The translations under genes were made by a program, and so were the position numbers. A DNA stretch of 61,493 nt from Clostridia bacterium (GTDB lineage Bacteria > Bacillota > Clostridia > Oscillospirales > Acutalibacteraceae). Positions within the stretch are counted from its first letter, which is position 1. The number at the start of each line of letters is the position of its first letter. The stretch covers positions 1 to 61,493 of the forward strand of contig JAFRJB010000072.1 of NCBI GenBank assembly GCA_017432485.1, in the 5' to 3' direction. Below are positions 15,684 through 25,612 of this stretch, piece by piece. The notes under the pieces are model-generated. The model did not search any database. It saw only the letters and a program-made list of their open reading frames with translations, and had not been told where the DNA came from.

Positions 15684-17624
15684 TTATGCTTGTGTATCAA
15701 ACACAGTTGCACTTCTGTAAAATGAACTCGTATAATCCGTTAGGCGCTTGTTTCTACCATACCAAATCACCTTGCGCGCATATTCCGATAAATCCGCCAC
15801 CGGCGCCGCATCATGCACGGTAAAGCGCAGCGCTTTTTTCTCTAACGGTGTATAGTCATAGGAAAGAATATTGTTGAAATAGTGATAAAAATCGTATGCT
15901 GAAGAAACAGTGACGGTTTCTACCCCTATTTTTTTAATCACATCAAACTGATAGCAAAACAGCGCATCCACTTCGTCACATGTGCCGAAGCGTTCTGCGA
16001 GGCACTGCTTGATTTCGCGGTAAAACTGCTCTAAGTCTTTGAAAAATTCCAAGTAAATCACTTCATCAAATTCCCACAAAATTTTACCGAGCCCTTTGCA
16101 GGTGGTCAAAAAACCGCTTTGTGCCTTGGCAATCTTGTGGCACAACGCATGAATATTTGAATACACGCAGTGCAGCAGCGGCATATCCTCCCGCCGCGAA
16201 AACTCAATAATCATTTTGTAAAAGGAAGCAAAACTCACATCGTATTCATAGCGGTAAAACAGGGCAACATTTTTGAGCAATCCCAAAGAGTGCAGAGCCT
16301 GCGCATATTTAGAGTAAATGAGCGAGCGCACCCATTCTTCCCGATTCATCGAATAGGTCTCGGTAGTATAGCGACCGTATTCCGTAATATCATCTTGATT
16401 GGCACCGATTTCGGTATGCACAATTTGAAACGGAATGGAAGTGCTTTTGATTTTGTATTTTTCCAAATACCACGGCTGCCCCATTTCGCTGTTGGGCAGC
16501 AACATACACGGGTACACAATAAAAGAGTAGTGCTGCCCGTTTTCGAGCAAAGTGCCGATACCCTCACAAAAGCTATCGTAGGTTTCACCGGGAAGCCCCA
16601 AAATCAGTTCGGAATGTGTGGCAATGTCAATATCGTTATACTGCTTCATCAACCGCTTGAAAGACTCGGGAGAAATATTTTTTCTTCCGACATTCTCCAA
16701 TGTTGTTGCATCCATGCTTTGGAAAGAAATTGTCTGCGCCTTATCCAAATCATATTCAAAAAACATAGCGCCGATTTGGAAAACAACATCCAATTTATTT
16801 TTGGTAAAGCAAACGCGAAACACCTGCGGATAACCGTATTTCTTTTTACTCTCTACCACATACTTTGCAATTTCAACATCTCTGGAAAAAAGACCGAAAT
16901 TAGCATCCGCCGCATAGATGAACTCTATTTTGTGCGCCGCAAACCAATCAATTTCGGCTTTCACGCGCTCCATCGGAAACAAGCGCACCTTGGTTTTAAG
17001 CTCTCCCCAATCACAATACGAGCAGCGGTTCGGGCAACCGCGGTTGGTTTCAAATACAGCGGAAAAATTTACACCATCATTCAACAAATCATCAAACACG
17101 CCGGTAAGGTACGGCGAAGGAAAATCAATTGTGGTTTGAGTGACATAGTCGGTGGTAATCACTTTGTTGCCGTCACGGTAAGAGATATTATCAATATTCC
17201 TTAACTCCCGCAAGCCGAGAAAATGTTCCAATAAACCTTCGGTGGTTTCTTCCCCGAAGCGGTGGGTTAAGAAATCTATATACGGGTATTGCTGCAAAAA
17301 AGAACCGTCCGCCGATACATTATGCCCGCCGAAAATGATTTTGCAATCAGGGTAAGCGGATTTGACCGCCTGCGCCGCCTTTTTATCATACTCTGTGTTC
17401 CAAACGGAGCAGGAAAACAGCACAGCGTAAGGTTGCTCCAACCCGGCAATCAATTTCTCAATTGGCACGCGCGAATAGATGATTTTTTTAAAATCGAAGT
17501 TTTCGGCAATCGCTTTATTTTGTTTACAATATGCAATAATGCAACCCGAAGCATAAGGGATATAAGTGGAAGGCACTTTCCCTTTGTAAACATCATTCGG
17601 TTGTACAAAATAAATGTTTTTCAC
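15684..17624 (-). CDS. Cobalamin-type radical SAM enzyme, YFVQ family member 2
   Basis: 646 residues from the GTG at 17624 (VKNIYFVQPN), chosen over an upstream ATG at 17639 and a far upstream start at 17756 because AGAGG lies six bases before it and the N-terminus then aligns with its paralogues. It shows FGGHNVSAD, a FPSPYLTGVFDDL joint and TNRGCPNRCSYCDWG with the cluster cysteines at about residues 197, 201 and 204. It also has SELILGLPGETYDSF and a C-terminal VIWYGRNKRLTDY. The GEGE motif before the joint reads RFGEE here, unlike the other four. It lies 11 bp upstream of member 1 and 52 bp downstream of a radical SAM enzyme of another family. Confidence 0.85.
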   Translation of the reverse strand: MKNIYFVQPNDVYKGKVPSTYIPYASGCIIAYCKQNKAIAENFDFKKIIYSRVPIEKLIAGLEQPYAVLFSCSVWNTEYDKKAAQAVKSAYPDCKIIFGGHNVSADGSFLQQYPYIDFLTHRFGEETTEGLLEHFLGLRELRNIDNISYRDGNKVITTDYVTQTTIDFPSPYLTGVFDDLLNDGVNFSAVFETNRGCPNRCSYCDWGELKTKVRLFPMERVKAEIDWFAAHKIEFIYAADANFGLFSRDVEIAKYVVESKKKYGYPQVFRVCFTKNKLDVVFQIGAMFFEYDLDKAQTISFQSMDATTLENVGRKNISPESFKRLMKQYNDIDIATHSELILGLPGETYDSFCEGIGTLLENGQHYSFIVYPCMLLPNSEMGQPWYLEKYKIKSTSIPFQIVHTEIGANQDDITEYGRYTTETYSMNREEWVRSLIYSKYAQALHSLGLLKNVALFYRYEYDVSFASFYKMIIEFSRREDMPLLHCVYSNIHALCHKIAKAQSGFLTTCKGLGKILWEFDEVIYLEFFKDLEQFYREIKQCLAERFGTCDEVDALFCYQFDVIKKIGVETVTVSSAYDFYHYFNNILSYDYTPLEKKALRFTVHDAAPVADLSEYARKVIWYGRNKRLTDYTSSFYRSATVFDTQA

Positions 17625-17676
17625 GCAATAACCTCTCATATGATTTGAGCGTATGAGTTGTATTTTTGTATATTCA

Positions 17677-19152
17677 TTACCTAATACCGTATTTTTGTTT
17701 GACTTTGCGGTAAAAATGCGCATAGTAAAAGGTGCGCAAAAACTCCAAACCGGCATCCCAAGATGAAATAATAAAGCCTTTTAAATCACCGGTTTTCACA
17801 CTCTTAAGTGCATCTGTAATCACTTTTTTGGTAAAAGAAAAGCGTTCTCCGCCTACATTGAGGTCGTTTGTTCTGAAACTGCGCCACATATACACCGCAC
17901 GAATCACTTTCATATCTATTGCCGGCAAGTCGGAATAATTATCTAACAATTTTTGTTGCATTGAAAAATACTTATTAAATTCTTCAACATCCTCAATTAC
18001 AGGATACTTTCCTTCTTCCAAAAGTTGTTGATGATAATCGGAGCCGGGCACTACCATATAATAATTTAAATTAATCAACGGTGTATGCAGGCGCTCTATA
18101 AGGGCAACCGTTTCGCGCGCATCTGCTTCAGTCTCACCCGGCAAACCGATGATTAATGAACCGATAGCCACAATGCCGGCACTTTGGCAGGCAGCAAAGG
18201 TCTGTTCGATTTTATCATAATCTATGCGCTTATTCATTTGCTTGAGCATGCGCTTTGAGCCACTTTCCACGCCAAAGAAAATCCAACGACAACCGGCATT
18301 AAACATATACCGAAAGTCTTCTTCTTTAAATATACCGATGCGCGTTTGCCCGCCCCATACAAAATTCAGACCGAGTGATTGTAGCGCGTCACAAGTTTCA
18401 TGCATTTCTTTGACATTTCGACAAAAGAGTTCATCGGCAAAATATACGCCGTCCATCCCATGGTTTTGCACCAAATACTTAATTTCTCTCAACAAACTAT
18501 CCATTGGTCGCTTGCGATAGGTGCAGCGGTGAAATTCTTTATTATAGCAAAAAGCGCAATTAAACGGACATCCTTTTGCCGCATATAAATATAACATGCG
18601 TTTGCAGCCGTAGGTGGTTTGAAAATACTTTTCTACCTCCACCAAAGACCAGTCAATATCCGGCAAAGTTGCCAAATCCACAAATTCTCTTTGCGCGGTA
18701 AAAAACATTTTTCCATCGGCATCGCGCAGTGCCAGCCCTTTAATACCGGTTAAATCTGACTGCCCTTTTTGTTTGGCGGTCGCCAATTCCAGCCAGGTTT
18801 GTTCTCCTTCTCCGATAGAAATGGCATCTAATAATCCGGTGTTTAAAACTGCTTGCGGCAAACAAGATGCCAATGCGCCGCCCCAAATAACCTGTGTGCC
18901 CCGTGCCCGCAACCGGCGGGACAGATCGCAGGCATCGTGGTATTGATAGTAAGAGACAAGAGAAATGCCGACCAGTTCGGGCTCAAATTCGGCGAGCACT
19001 TCTTCGAGTGTTCTTTTTTGCACGGTGCGGTCAAAAATGCGCACCGAAAACCCTTTGGCTTGCAAAAAACTCGCAATCGACAACAAACCCAGCGGCGCTG
19101 TCACTGAGCGAGAATAGATTTCTGTTTTCGGGTTAATAAAAAGAACATTCAT
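17677..19152 (-). CDS. B12-binding-domain radical SAM enzyme, BchE/elongator-like class
   Basis: 491 residues of the compact two-domain type: N-terminal Rossmann domain (VLFINPKTE, PLGLLSIASFLQAKG, ISLVSYYQY, IWGGALASCLPQ, IGEGEQTW) and radical SAM barrel with AAKGCPFNCAFCYNKEF near residue 205 (CX3CX2C). It continues with FADELFC, FFGVESGSKRMLKQMNK and GSLIIGLPGETEADA. This is the widespread class that includes BchE-like cyclases and C-methyltransferases, and the product cannot be read from sequence. It lacks the long C-terminal domain of the YFVQ family. It lies 12 bp after the 611-residue enzyme upstream, and the whole run reads as one transcript. No strong ribosome-binding site precedes its ATG. 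Confidence 0.8.
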   Translation of the reverse strand: MNVLFINPKTEIYSRSVTAPLGLLSIASFLQAKGFSVRIFDRTVQKRTLEEVLAEFEPELVGISLVSYYQYHDACDLSRRLRARGTQVIWGGALASCLPQAVLNTGLLDAISIGEGEQTWLELATAKQKGQSDLTGIKGLALRDADGKMFFTAQREFVDLATLPDIDWSLVEVEKYFQTTYGCKRMLYLYAAKGCPFNCAFCYNKEFHRCTYRKRPMDSLLREIKYLVQNHGMDGVYFADELFCRNVKEMHETCDALQSLGLNFVWGGQTRIGIFKEEDFRYMFNAGCRWIFFGVESGSKRMLKQMNKRIDYDKIEQTFAACQSAGIVAIGSLIIGLPGETEADARETVALIERLHTPLINLNYYMVVPGSDYHQQLLEEGKYPVIEDVEEFNKYFSMQQKLLDNYSDLPAIDMKVIRAVYMWRSFRTNDLNVGGERFSFTKKVITDALKSVKTGDLKGFIISSWDAGLEFLRTFYYAHFYRKVKQKYGIR

Positions 19153-19164
19153 ATTTATGCGTTA

Positions 19165-21000
19165 CTACTCAAACGGCAACTGCTTTTTGTATTGCAAACG
19201 ATAGTTTTTAACAAATGCTTTGCCGTGGTGCGCAAGATACATCAGGATATTATCTGTCTCTGTAAAAGTATGAGGAAACAACCTGTCAGCCGTGTCAATC
19301 AAAAACTGCTTTTCAAAAGCGTTCCTGTTTCGCTTAATCTCTTCCATCGTCGTGACAGAAGAATGGTAAGAGTAAGAAAGGTGCATTTCCCCATTTGACT
19401 GCACATCAGTAATCGTTGCTTCTTCCAAATGGTCTTTGAGAATGGAGTTTTTCTTTAATGCGAAGTTAGAAGGCGTGCAGGAATCCACAATGGTATCATC
19501 ATAAATCACATCAATCGTCGCCTGCAATTCTTCCGGTGTTTCGGAAGGATAGCCGAGCAGGAAGGTGCACAAATTCCACAACCCCACATCGGCGCTGTCT
19601 TGCAGAATCCTCTTGCGCTCTTTAAGGTCAACCCCTTTATTCATCAACTGCATTACCCGCTGAGATTCAGCTTCATAACCCCACATAAAGAAACGGGCTC
19701 CGGAGTCATACAGGTTTTGCAATACTTCACGCGTAAAGCCTTTTTCCAAGCGCGCAAAGGAGTAATAGTAAATCTTCAGTCCGCGCCGCATTACCTCTTT
19801 GGCAAATGCATTATAAAACTTCGGCGGCACGCACTCATCCACAAAATTGAAAAAAGGCGTGTGGTATTTTTCAGAAAGATATTCCACTTCATCAACAGCA
19901 TGCTCAACACTTTTGATATCGAATTTCTGCTGCCCGGTATAAAAATCACAAAATGTGCATTTGCCCCAATAGCATCCTTTGCCGAGTTGAACCGGAATAA
20001 TCACTTCGGGAGAAAAGTATTTTTCAAAATCAAACCCTTCAAAGTCAGGATAATAAATCGCATCCAGATTCATCGGCGGTGTTGGTTCGTTGGAATGAAC
20101 AACACCATCTTCATCTCGATAAACAAGTGTATGCACGCGTTCAATATCCAATGTTCCGTCAATATGCGCCGCTAATTCCACAATGCTCTTTTCCCCATCT
20201 CCCAAAAGCAAATAATCACAATACTTTTCAAAAACTTTCGGTATGACTTTCAAATCTGCGGCAATTTTATAAATATAGTTTCCACCGATACAAATTTTAC
20301 TGTGAGTCTTTTCTTTTAGTAAGCAGGCAAGCGTAAAACCGGGGATAATTTGGCTCAAATCGGTAATAGAGATGCCGATTAAATCATAATCCGAGAAATC
20401 ATACGCCTCCAATTTTTTCTCAAAATACGGCAAAAACATATTCAGTTGCGGCTCCCGGCACTGAAAATCCGTATCCGCAAAGTCATAACTCAACACAGGG
20501 TTGGAAATATAGTTATCCACCTGAATACGCGCCGGTGCATATGGCAGAGAGGCAATCTCCAAGGCGGATTTTACAATGTCTTTTGCCCGATAGAATTGTT
20601 CGGGGTCGTAAAAACGGTCTCTGTTTTTGAAAACGCAAACGGCTTCTTCAATCTCGGCAATGGTATCTTGAACCTTTTTGACATTGCGCTCTAAATAGGA
20701 TGCAATAATCTTCCTTCTCTCTTCACCTACTTTTTGCATACAAGCGAAAAACGCAGTGCTGTCGGAAGCATGCGTGCATACAAGCCGCTGACTATCCAAA
20801 AACTGTTTTGCCTGCTTCAGGCAATCACTCAAATAGTCCGCGCGCAGTATATCATTATAAAATTCGACATTGAGATCCCAAGTTTTTGCAGTATAGCCGG
20901 CACCTTTTAACTGCCCGGTCAATATACCGCATGCCAAATAAGGACTTGTCGGGAACCATTGAGGAGGATAAATGAGTAGAGTGTTCATTCTTTCCATCAT
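19165..21000 (-). CDS. Radical SAM enzyme with CX4CX2C motif, copy 1
   Basis: 611 residues; the frame opens MMERMNTLLIYPPQ and the true start may be the internal Met at 20988, which aligns with its paralogue. The N-terminal B12-type Rossmann domain is interrupted by a helical stretch of about 150 residues before the YDFSDYDLIGISITDLSQI strand. The cluster motif is GKGCYWGKCTFCDFYTG, with four rather than three residues between the first two cysteines. Downstream motifs are FVDECVPPKFY, FARLEKGF, FFMWGYEAESQRVMQLMNKG and FLLGYPSETPEE. It is paralogous to 21756-23597. Function unknown; it sits eight bp after the GT2-like gene. Confidence 0.8.
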   Translation of the reverse strand: MMERMNTLLIYPPQWFPTSPYLACGILTGQLKGAGYTAKTWDLNVEFYNDILRADYLSDCLKQAKQFLDSQRLVCTHASDSTAFFACMQKVGEERRKIIASYLERNVKKVQDTIAEIEEAVCVFKNRDRFYDPEQFYRAKDIVKSALEIASLPYAPARIQVDNYISNPVLSYDFADTDFQCREPQLNMFLPYFEKKLEAYDFSDYDLIGISITDLSQIIPGFTLACLLKEKTHSKICIGGNYIYKIAADLKVIPKVFEKYCDYLLLGDGEKSIVELAAHIDGTLDIERVHTLVYRDEDGVVHSNEPTPPMNLDAIYYPDFEGFDFEKYFSPEVIIPVQLGKGCYWGKCTFCDFYTGQQKFDIKSVEHAVDEVEYLSEKYHTPFFNFVDECVPPKFYNAFAKEVMRRGLKIYYYSFARLEKGFTREVLQNLYDSGARFFMWGYEAESQRVMQLMNKGVDLKERKRILQDSADVGLWNLCTFLLGYPSETPEELQATIDVIYDDTIVDSCTPSNFALKKNSILKDHLEEATITDVQSNGEMHLSYSYHSSVTTMEEIKRNRNAFEKQFLIDTADRLFPHTFTETDNILMYLAHHGKAFVKNYRLQYKKQLPFE

Positions 21001-21008
21001 GCAAAGAT

Positions 21009-21752
21009 TTATGCTAACCTTTCATTTTCTTTTAACAGGTTTTCGCGCTTTGTAAAGCGAATGTAAAGTGCTGTCTTAAAATATAACATGGTTTGCCACA
21101 CGGAATTACTGGATTTGCCTTCCGTTCTGCCTTGGCAGGAAGCGGCAACCTCCGAAATGGATGCACCCAAACGAAGCGGTGTAAGTGCAAACTCGGTCAA
21201 AAAAGGAAAATTATACTCTTTCCATTTGATTTTGCGATACAGCGCTGTCGGCATGATTTGCACCGGATGCGTTAAATCGGTTAGTTTTGTTTGAAATAAA
21301 ATGCGCAAAAACGCTTGTGCGCAAGCATTAAACACCTTGCGAACCGGTGAATAGCCCTCCATAAAAGAATTCTTGTTCAACCAGCGCGAAACGCGCACTA
21401 TTCCCTGCGGATTTTGTTTTTCCTTTTCAGCCATCACAGCAATCGCTTCCAACCCGATACCGAGGTCACCCGGTAACACCATTAAGTGAGAGGTTTGAAC
21501 CATGTCACCCGCATCTTGAATCGCTCCGCCGACAAACGGTCTTGTTTGCTCCAGCCCGACAACATAATCCGGGTATTCCTTCTCCATTTGTGCAATCGCC
21601 AAGTTGCATTCAAGGGAAGCTTTTTGGGATTTAACTATAATAATTTCGCCGATATCTTCCGGGGCACAATCCTCAAAAATGGCATAAACCGTTTTTTTTA
21701 TTGCCTCGGATTCACTGGTTGCACCAATAATAAATGTAATGGAAAATTTCAT
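21009..21752 (-). CDS. GT2-like protein with weak catalytic signature
   Basis: 247 residues. The opening (ITFIIGATSESEAIKKTVYAI...EIIIVKSQKASLECN) and the later AGDMVQTSHLMVLPGDLGIG match the GT-A fold of family 2 glycosyltransferases, and LTHPVQIMPTALYRKIKWKEYNFPFLTEFALTPLRLG matches the acceptor region of DPM1-like enzymes in order. The metal-binding DxD is not present; a single GDL occurs at that place. It may be a transferase with a diverged site or a carrier or regulatory homologue. It lies between the two CX4CX2C radical SAM genes with gaps of 3 and 8 bp, so it probably acts with them on a shared substrate. AGGTAAAG precedes the ATG. Confidence 0.6.
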   Translation of the reverse strand: MKFSITFIIGATSESEAIKKTVYAIFEDCAPEDIGEIIIVKSQKASLECNLAIAQMEKEYPDYVVGLEQTRPFVGGAIQDAGDMVQTSHLMVLPGDLGIGLEAIAVMAEKEKQNPQGIVRVSRWLNKNSFMEGYSPVRKVFNACAQAFLRILFQTKLTDLTHPVQIMPTALYRKIKWKEYNFPFLTEFALTPLRLGASISEVAASCQGRTEGKSSNSVWQTMLYFKTALYIRFTKRENLLKENERLA

Positions 21753-21755
21753 ACT

Positions 21756-23597
21756 TTACCTAAACTCCGGTGCCACACGGTTTTTTGAACGATAGCCGTT
21801 GACAAAATCGACACCGTATTTTGCGACATATAACATCACGTGATCAAAGTCAGCGCTGACCACCGGCCATAATCGATGTTGGTTTTTGTCCAAAAACTCA
21901 AATTGAATTTTTCTGCGCAAAATGCGCCGCTCAGCAGGATCCGGACCGTCAATCGTATCTTTATACAGCGGAAACAGTTCACCGGCAGACTCTAATTTGT
22001 GCACACCGTTGACACCAACCTTTTTTGAAATCGCCGAATGTTTTTTCATCTTAAACTCGGTAAAAGAACAACTGCATATTTCATAGGTATTACTTTTACA
22101 CACCTCAATCGTTTGTTCGATTTCATCCATCGTTTCCGTCGGGTAAGCAAACAAAATCAATGCATCGTTCCAAATACCGACATCGCGCGCATCGCGCAAA
22201 ATTTTCATGCGGTTTTCCACATCGATACCTTTGTTCATCAGTTTCATTACACGCGGTGATGCACATTCATAACCCCACAACAACATCCTTGCACCGGCAT
22301 TATAAATGTTTTGCAACACTTCCTTAGTGAAGGCATTTTCAAGGCGCGCGAAAGAGTAAAAATGAATATGCAAATCCGCTTCAATAATCGCTGTCGCCAG
22401 CCGATTATAAAATGCCGGCGGAATACACTCATCCACAATAATAAATTTTGTGGCACCGTATCTGTCTACATAATAACGAAATTCATCAATAATATGCTCA
22501 ATGGTTTTCGGGGCATAGTGCTGTTGACCGAAGGCATAATCGCAAAAACTGCATTTCCCCCAATAACAGCCCTTAGAGAGTTCAATCGGGAAAACGGGCT
22601 CCGGTGTGAAATAGTCGCCAAAATCAAAGCCGGTATAATCGGGATACGCTAAACTGTTCATATCAAACAATGTCTCGGCAAAACCGGTATTGATTACCTT
22701 TTTCTTTTGCGGCGAATAAAAAACCGTGTGAAAAACCTCTTCCGGATTGCCGTTCGCTTCCAATACTTTACAAAGTTCGGGTAATGCTATTTCACCGTTT
22801 CCAATGGATAAATAATCAATATAATCGGTAAATATGTCCGTATGAGGCATCATATCTTGCGCAATTTGGGTTAAGTAACTTCCTCCGACAATCACCGTTG
22901 CTCCGGTGTACTGCTTAATAAAATGCGAAAGAGTAAATGTGGCGACCAATTGACTTAAATCAATCATGGAAATGCAAACGATATCATAGCCGTCATTGGC
23001 GATTGACTGACAATAATCGTGCAAATAATCATAAAACATATTGGTACTGTCATCTTCCGCCATTTCCTTCACCCATTTCCAGTCAAGAATAAAGTCAGGG
23101 TGTAAATAATAATTATATAAACTCAATTCATTGGGGGCATACGGCAAAGATGCTAATTGCAGTGCAACGGTAATAATGTGCCTGGCATGCGGTAAAGCTT
23201 CCGGGTCATAAAACAATTCCGGGTCTTTCATCGTTTTGACCGCACAGTCAATTTCATCAAACACTGCCGGTATTTCATGGCTGTGTTTTTCAAAAAACTC
23301 TTTAATGGCTACATACTTGTAAGCGGACATTTTTTGTTCGTAAGTGCCGGTTTCTTTGAGCAGGTCAAAGTCCGTGTGCTGATGTATTTTTTCTAATTCA
23401 GCCAAATCCTTTTTGGCTGTCTCTAAGGCTTGTTTTAACGAGGTCGGCTTTAACACCTCATGATAAAACTTAATATTCAAGTCAATAATATGTGTTTCAA
23501 ATCCGGCTTTATCCAGTTGTGCGCGCAACAACGGTATTGCCCCGTACGGCGTTGTCGGTTCAAACTGCGGCGGCTGAATCATCAAGATTTTTTTCAT
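21756..23597 (-). CDS. Radical SAM enzyme with CX4CX2C motif, copy 2
   Basis: 613 residues from an ATG with GAGAGG nine bases upstream (MKKILMIQPPQFEP). It has the same layout as 19165-21000: a split B12-type Rossmann domain with a helical insert (about residues 50-195), then CISMIDLSQLVATF, VIVGGSYLTQIAQD and IGNGEIALPEL. The radical SAM barrel carries SKGCYWGKCSFCDYAFG with cysteines at about 344, 349 and 352 (CX4CX2C). Later motifs are FIIVDECIPPAFY, FARLENAF and LLWGYECASPRVMKLMNKG. The precise reaction is unknown. The strong conservation of these blocks between the two copies shows both are under selection. Confidence 0.8.
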   Translation of the reverse strand: MKKILMIQPPQFEPTTPYGAIPLLRAQLDKAGFETHIIDLNIKFYHEVLKPTSLKQALETAKKDLAELEKIHQHTDFDLLKETGTYEQKMSAYKYVAIKEFFEKHSHEIPAVFDEIDCAVKTMKDPELFYDPEALPHARHIITVALQLASLPYAPNELSLYNYYLHPDFILDWKWVKEMAEDDSTNMFYDYLHDYCQSIANDGYDIVCISMIDLSQLVATFTLSHFIKQYTGATVIVGGSYLTQIAQDMMPHTDIFTDYIDYLSIGNGEIALPELCKVLEANGNPEEVFHTVFYSPQKKKVINTGFAETLFDMNSLAYPDYTGFDFGDYFTPEPVFPIELSKGCYWGKCSFCDYAFGQQHYAPKTIEHIIDEFRYYVDRYGATKFIIVDECIPPAFYNRLATAIIEADLHIHFYSFARLENAFTKEVLQNIYNAGARMLLWGYECASPRVMKLMNKGIDVENRMKILRDARDVGIWNDALILFAYPTETMDEIEQTIEVCKSNTYEICSCSFTEFKMKKHSAISKKVGVNGVHKLESAGELFPLYKDTIDGPDPAERRILRRKIQFEFLDKNQHRLWPVVSADFDHVMLYVAKYGVDFVNGYRSKNRVAPEFR

Positions 23598-23616
23598 TTA
23601 ATAAATCCTCTCTGTA

Positions 23617-25551
23617 TTATCCCTCGAAATCTTTTAAAACACTGATATCATCCTTATAGGATGACCAACCCATACGACCGTACCAAACCACGGTTTTGCT
23701 AAACTCCGCCCAACCGTTTTGCGGTTCGGAATCCGTCAGTCTCAGTTGATGTGTCAACTTCTCCAAATGATGAATCTTATTAACATACGCATCACTGATA
23801 AACCCATGGACATCGTAATGAAGCGAAAGAATTGCCTCGCTTTCATTCGGTCGGCGCAATACACTCCTTTGGTATTGCAACAGGTCGTTAAAAATATCAT
23901 CCGCAATTTGAAAAGATTTCAAATAAGTGCTCATATTTTCATAGAACTCATCAAAATGATTCAGTATTTGCAATGCCATATATTCATAATCATCCCACAA
24001 TATATCGCCACAAGGCTCAAAAAAGTGCTTGCGACTGCGGGCACCAACGGATTGCTCCCGCGCACTTTGCTTAATTTCAAAATACAATTCGGAAGTAAAT
24101 AAGCCGGGATTTGCTTCTAAATAATCAATAATGCCGTCATAGAAAACTTGATAGGGCACGCTTTTTTCACAAAAGAGATATATCGCAAAGATACGCAAAA
24201 CACCACTCCCGTGGAAAGATTTTGCCACATTGGAAAAAGCAACCGAGCGCACCCACATCTCGCGAGTTAATGTGTTTGTTTGCGTGATAATTCTATTATA
24301 TTCCGGTATATCAAATTCCTGTTCCAAAAAATGGGGGCGCGTAATTTCCGCCTTCACACTTTCTATACCGTACTTTTCCATCGTCTCTTTTTGTCCCAAA
24401 ACCGCATTGGGCAATAGGATGCATGCATACACTTCAAACACAAAGTGCTGCCCGATTTCAAAGAGTTTACCCACTCCTGCAATAAAACTCTCATAAGTTT
24501 CGCCGGGTAGTCCCAGGATTAACTCGGAATAGGTTCTCATATTTTCTTTTCTATACTTAGTCAAGAGATTTTTGTAAAACTCCAACTCGCTGTTTGACCT
24601 GCCGATGTTTTCAAGCACCACCGGCGAGAGGCTTTGAAAAGAAAGTGTTGCTCCGATTCTGTCAAAATTACATGCTTTAAATTTCTTCACTATAGCAAAC
24701 ACATTTTCATAATTATCCTTGGCATAATTGATGCGCATGCGCTCGGGATATCCTGTTGTCTCTTTTGCCTTGACTAAAGCATCGGCAATTTCCAAATCGC
24801 GCTTAAACAAACCGAAATTGGCATCGGCACCCCACAAAAATGCAATTTTGTGCTCTGCCATCCACCGAATTTCCGCTTGAATGCGCTCTAACGGGAACAG
24901 GCGTACTTTCGATTTTAAAAGTCCCCAATCACAATAGGCGCACCTGTGCGGACACCCGCGACTCGTTTCTAAAATCGCATTAAAAGTAATTTCGGGGTGT
25001 TTCTCGATTAAATCATCAAACCAACCATCCAAATACGGTGACGGATAATCCAAAGTTTTGGGCAAGCGTGTAAATGTTTTGAAAAAGGAGCCATCTTTCT
25101 TCCTAAAAGAAATGTTCGGTACCGATTGCAACTGTTCGTTTTGCAAAAACACTTCAAACAGTTTTTTTAGCGGTTCCTCCCCTTCCCCATGAATCAGAAT
25201 GTCAATAGCATCACATTCTTCTAAATAAGAAAAATCATCCGGAACATTGTGCCCGCCGAAAACAATCAAGCAATGCGGATATTTTTCTTTAACGGCTTCG
25301 GCAAGCGCTTTATTGTATTCCGTGTTCCAAACATAGTTTGAAAAAGCAATGATAGCGGGGTTCTCCATGCGGGAAACTACCGCATCAATCTTCTCGCGCA
25401 GAAAGATAAACTCTTTAAAAACACATTCTTTTTTTACTATTTCGCTGCTCCAAGCATATGCGGCAAGAATACCTGCAGTATACGGCAGGTATGCATTCTG
25501 CGCCCCGAGGGATGCAGCAACATCTACTTGAACGAAATATACATTCTTCAT
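23617..25551 (-). CDS. Cobalamin-type radical SAM enzyme, YFVQ family member 3
   Basis: 644 residues from the Met at 25551 (MKNVYFVQVDVAAS), chosen by alignment with paralogues; the frame extends eight codons upstream to 25575 and neither start has a strong ribosome-binding site. Motifs in order: FGGHNVPDDF, IHGEGEEPL, YPSPYLDGWFDDL, TSRGCPHRCAYCDWG near residue 200 (CX3CX2C), GADANFGLF, SELILGLPGETYESF, and a C-terminal VVWYGRMGWSSY. It is the member nearest the CX4CX2C pair. The C-terminal 250 residues, with no known fold that I recognise, are the most variable part among paralogues and may decide substrate choice (inference). Confidence 0.85.
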   Translation of the reverse strand: MKNVYFVQVDVAASLGAQNAYLPYTAGILAAYAWSSEIVKKECVFKEFIFLREKIDAVVSRMENPAIIAFSNYVWNTEYNKALAEAVKEKYPHCLIVFGGHNVPDDFSYLEECDAIDILIHGEGEEPLKKLFEVFLQNEQLQSVPNISFRKKDGSFFKTFTRLPKTLDYPSPYLDGWFDDLIEKHPEITFNAILETSRGCPHRCAYCDWGLLKSKVRLFPLERIQAEIRWMAEHKIAFLWGADANFGLFKRDLEIADALVKAKETTGYPERMRINYAKDNYENVFAIVKKFKACNFDRIGATLSFQSLSPVVLENIGRSNSELEFYKNLLTKYRKENMRTYSELILGLPGETYESFIAGVGKLFEIGQHFVFEVYACILLPNAVLGQKETMEKYGIESVKAEITRPHFLEQEFDIPEYNRIITQTNTLTREMWVRSVAFSNVAKSFHGSGVLRIFAIYLFCEKSVPYQVFYDGIIDYLEANPGLFTSELYFEIKQSAREQSVGARSRKHFFEPCGDILWDDYEYMALQILNHFDEFYENMSTYLKSFQIADDIFNDLLQYQRSVLRRPNESEAILSLHYDVHGFISDAYVNKIHHLEKLTHQLRLTDSEPQNGWAEFSKTVVWYGRMGWSSYKDDISVLKDFEG

Positions 25552-25612
25552 TTTCCGCGTTATCCGAACTTTCATTATGCTTTCATTGCCGCAGGCAGCG
25601 AAAGCAACAGCT

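Noticed and set aside
16170..17204. 344-codon plus-strand open frame
   Set aside because: Antisense shadow of radical SAM member 2, whose motifs are intact in the other strand.
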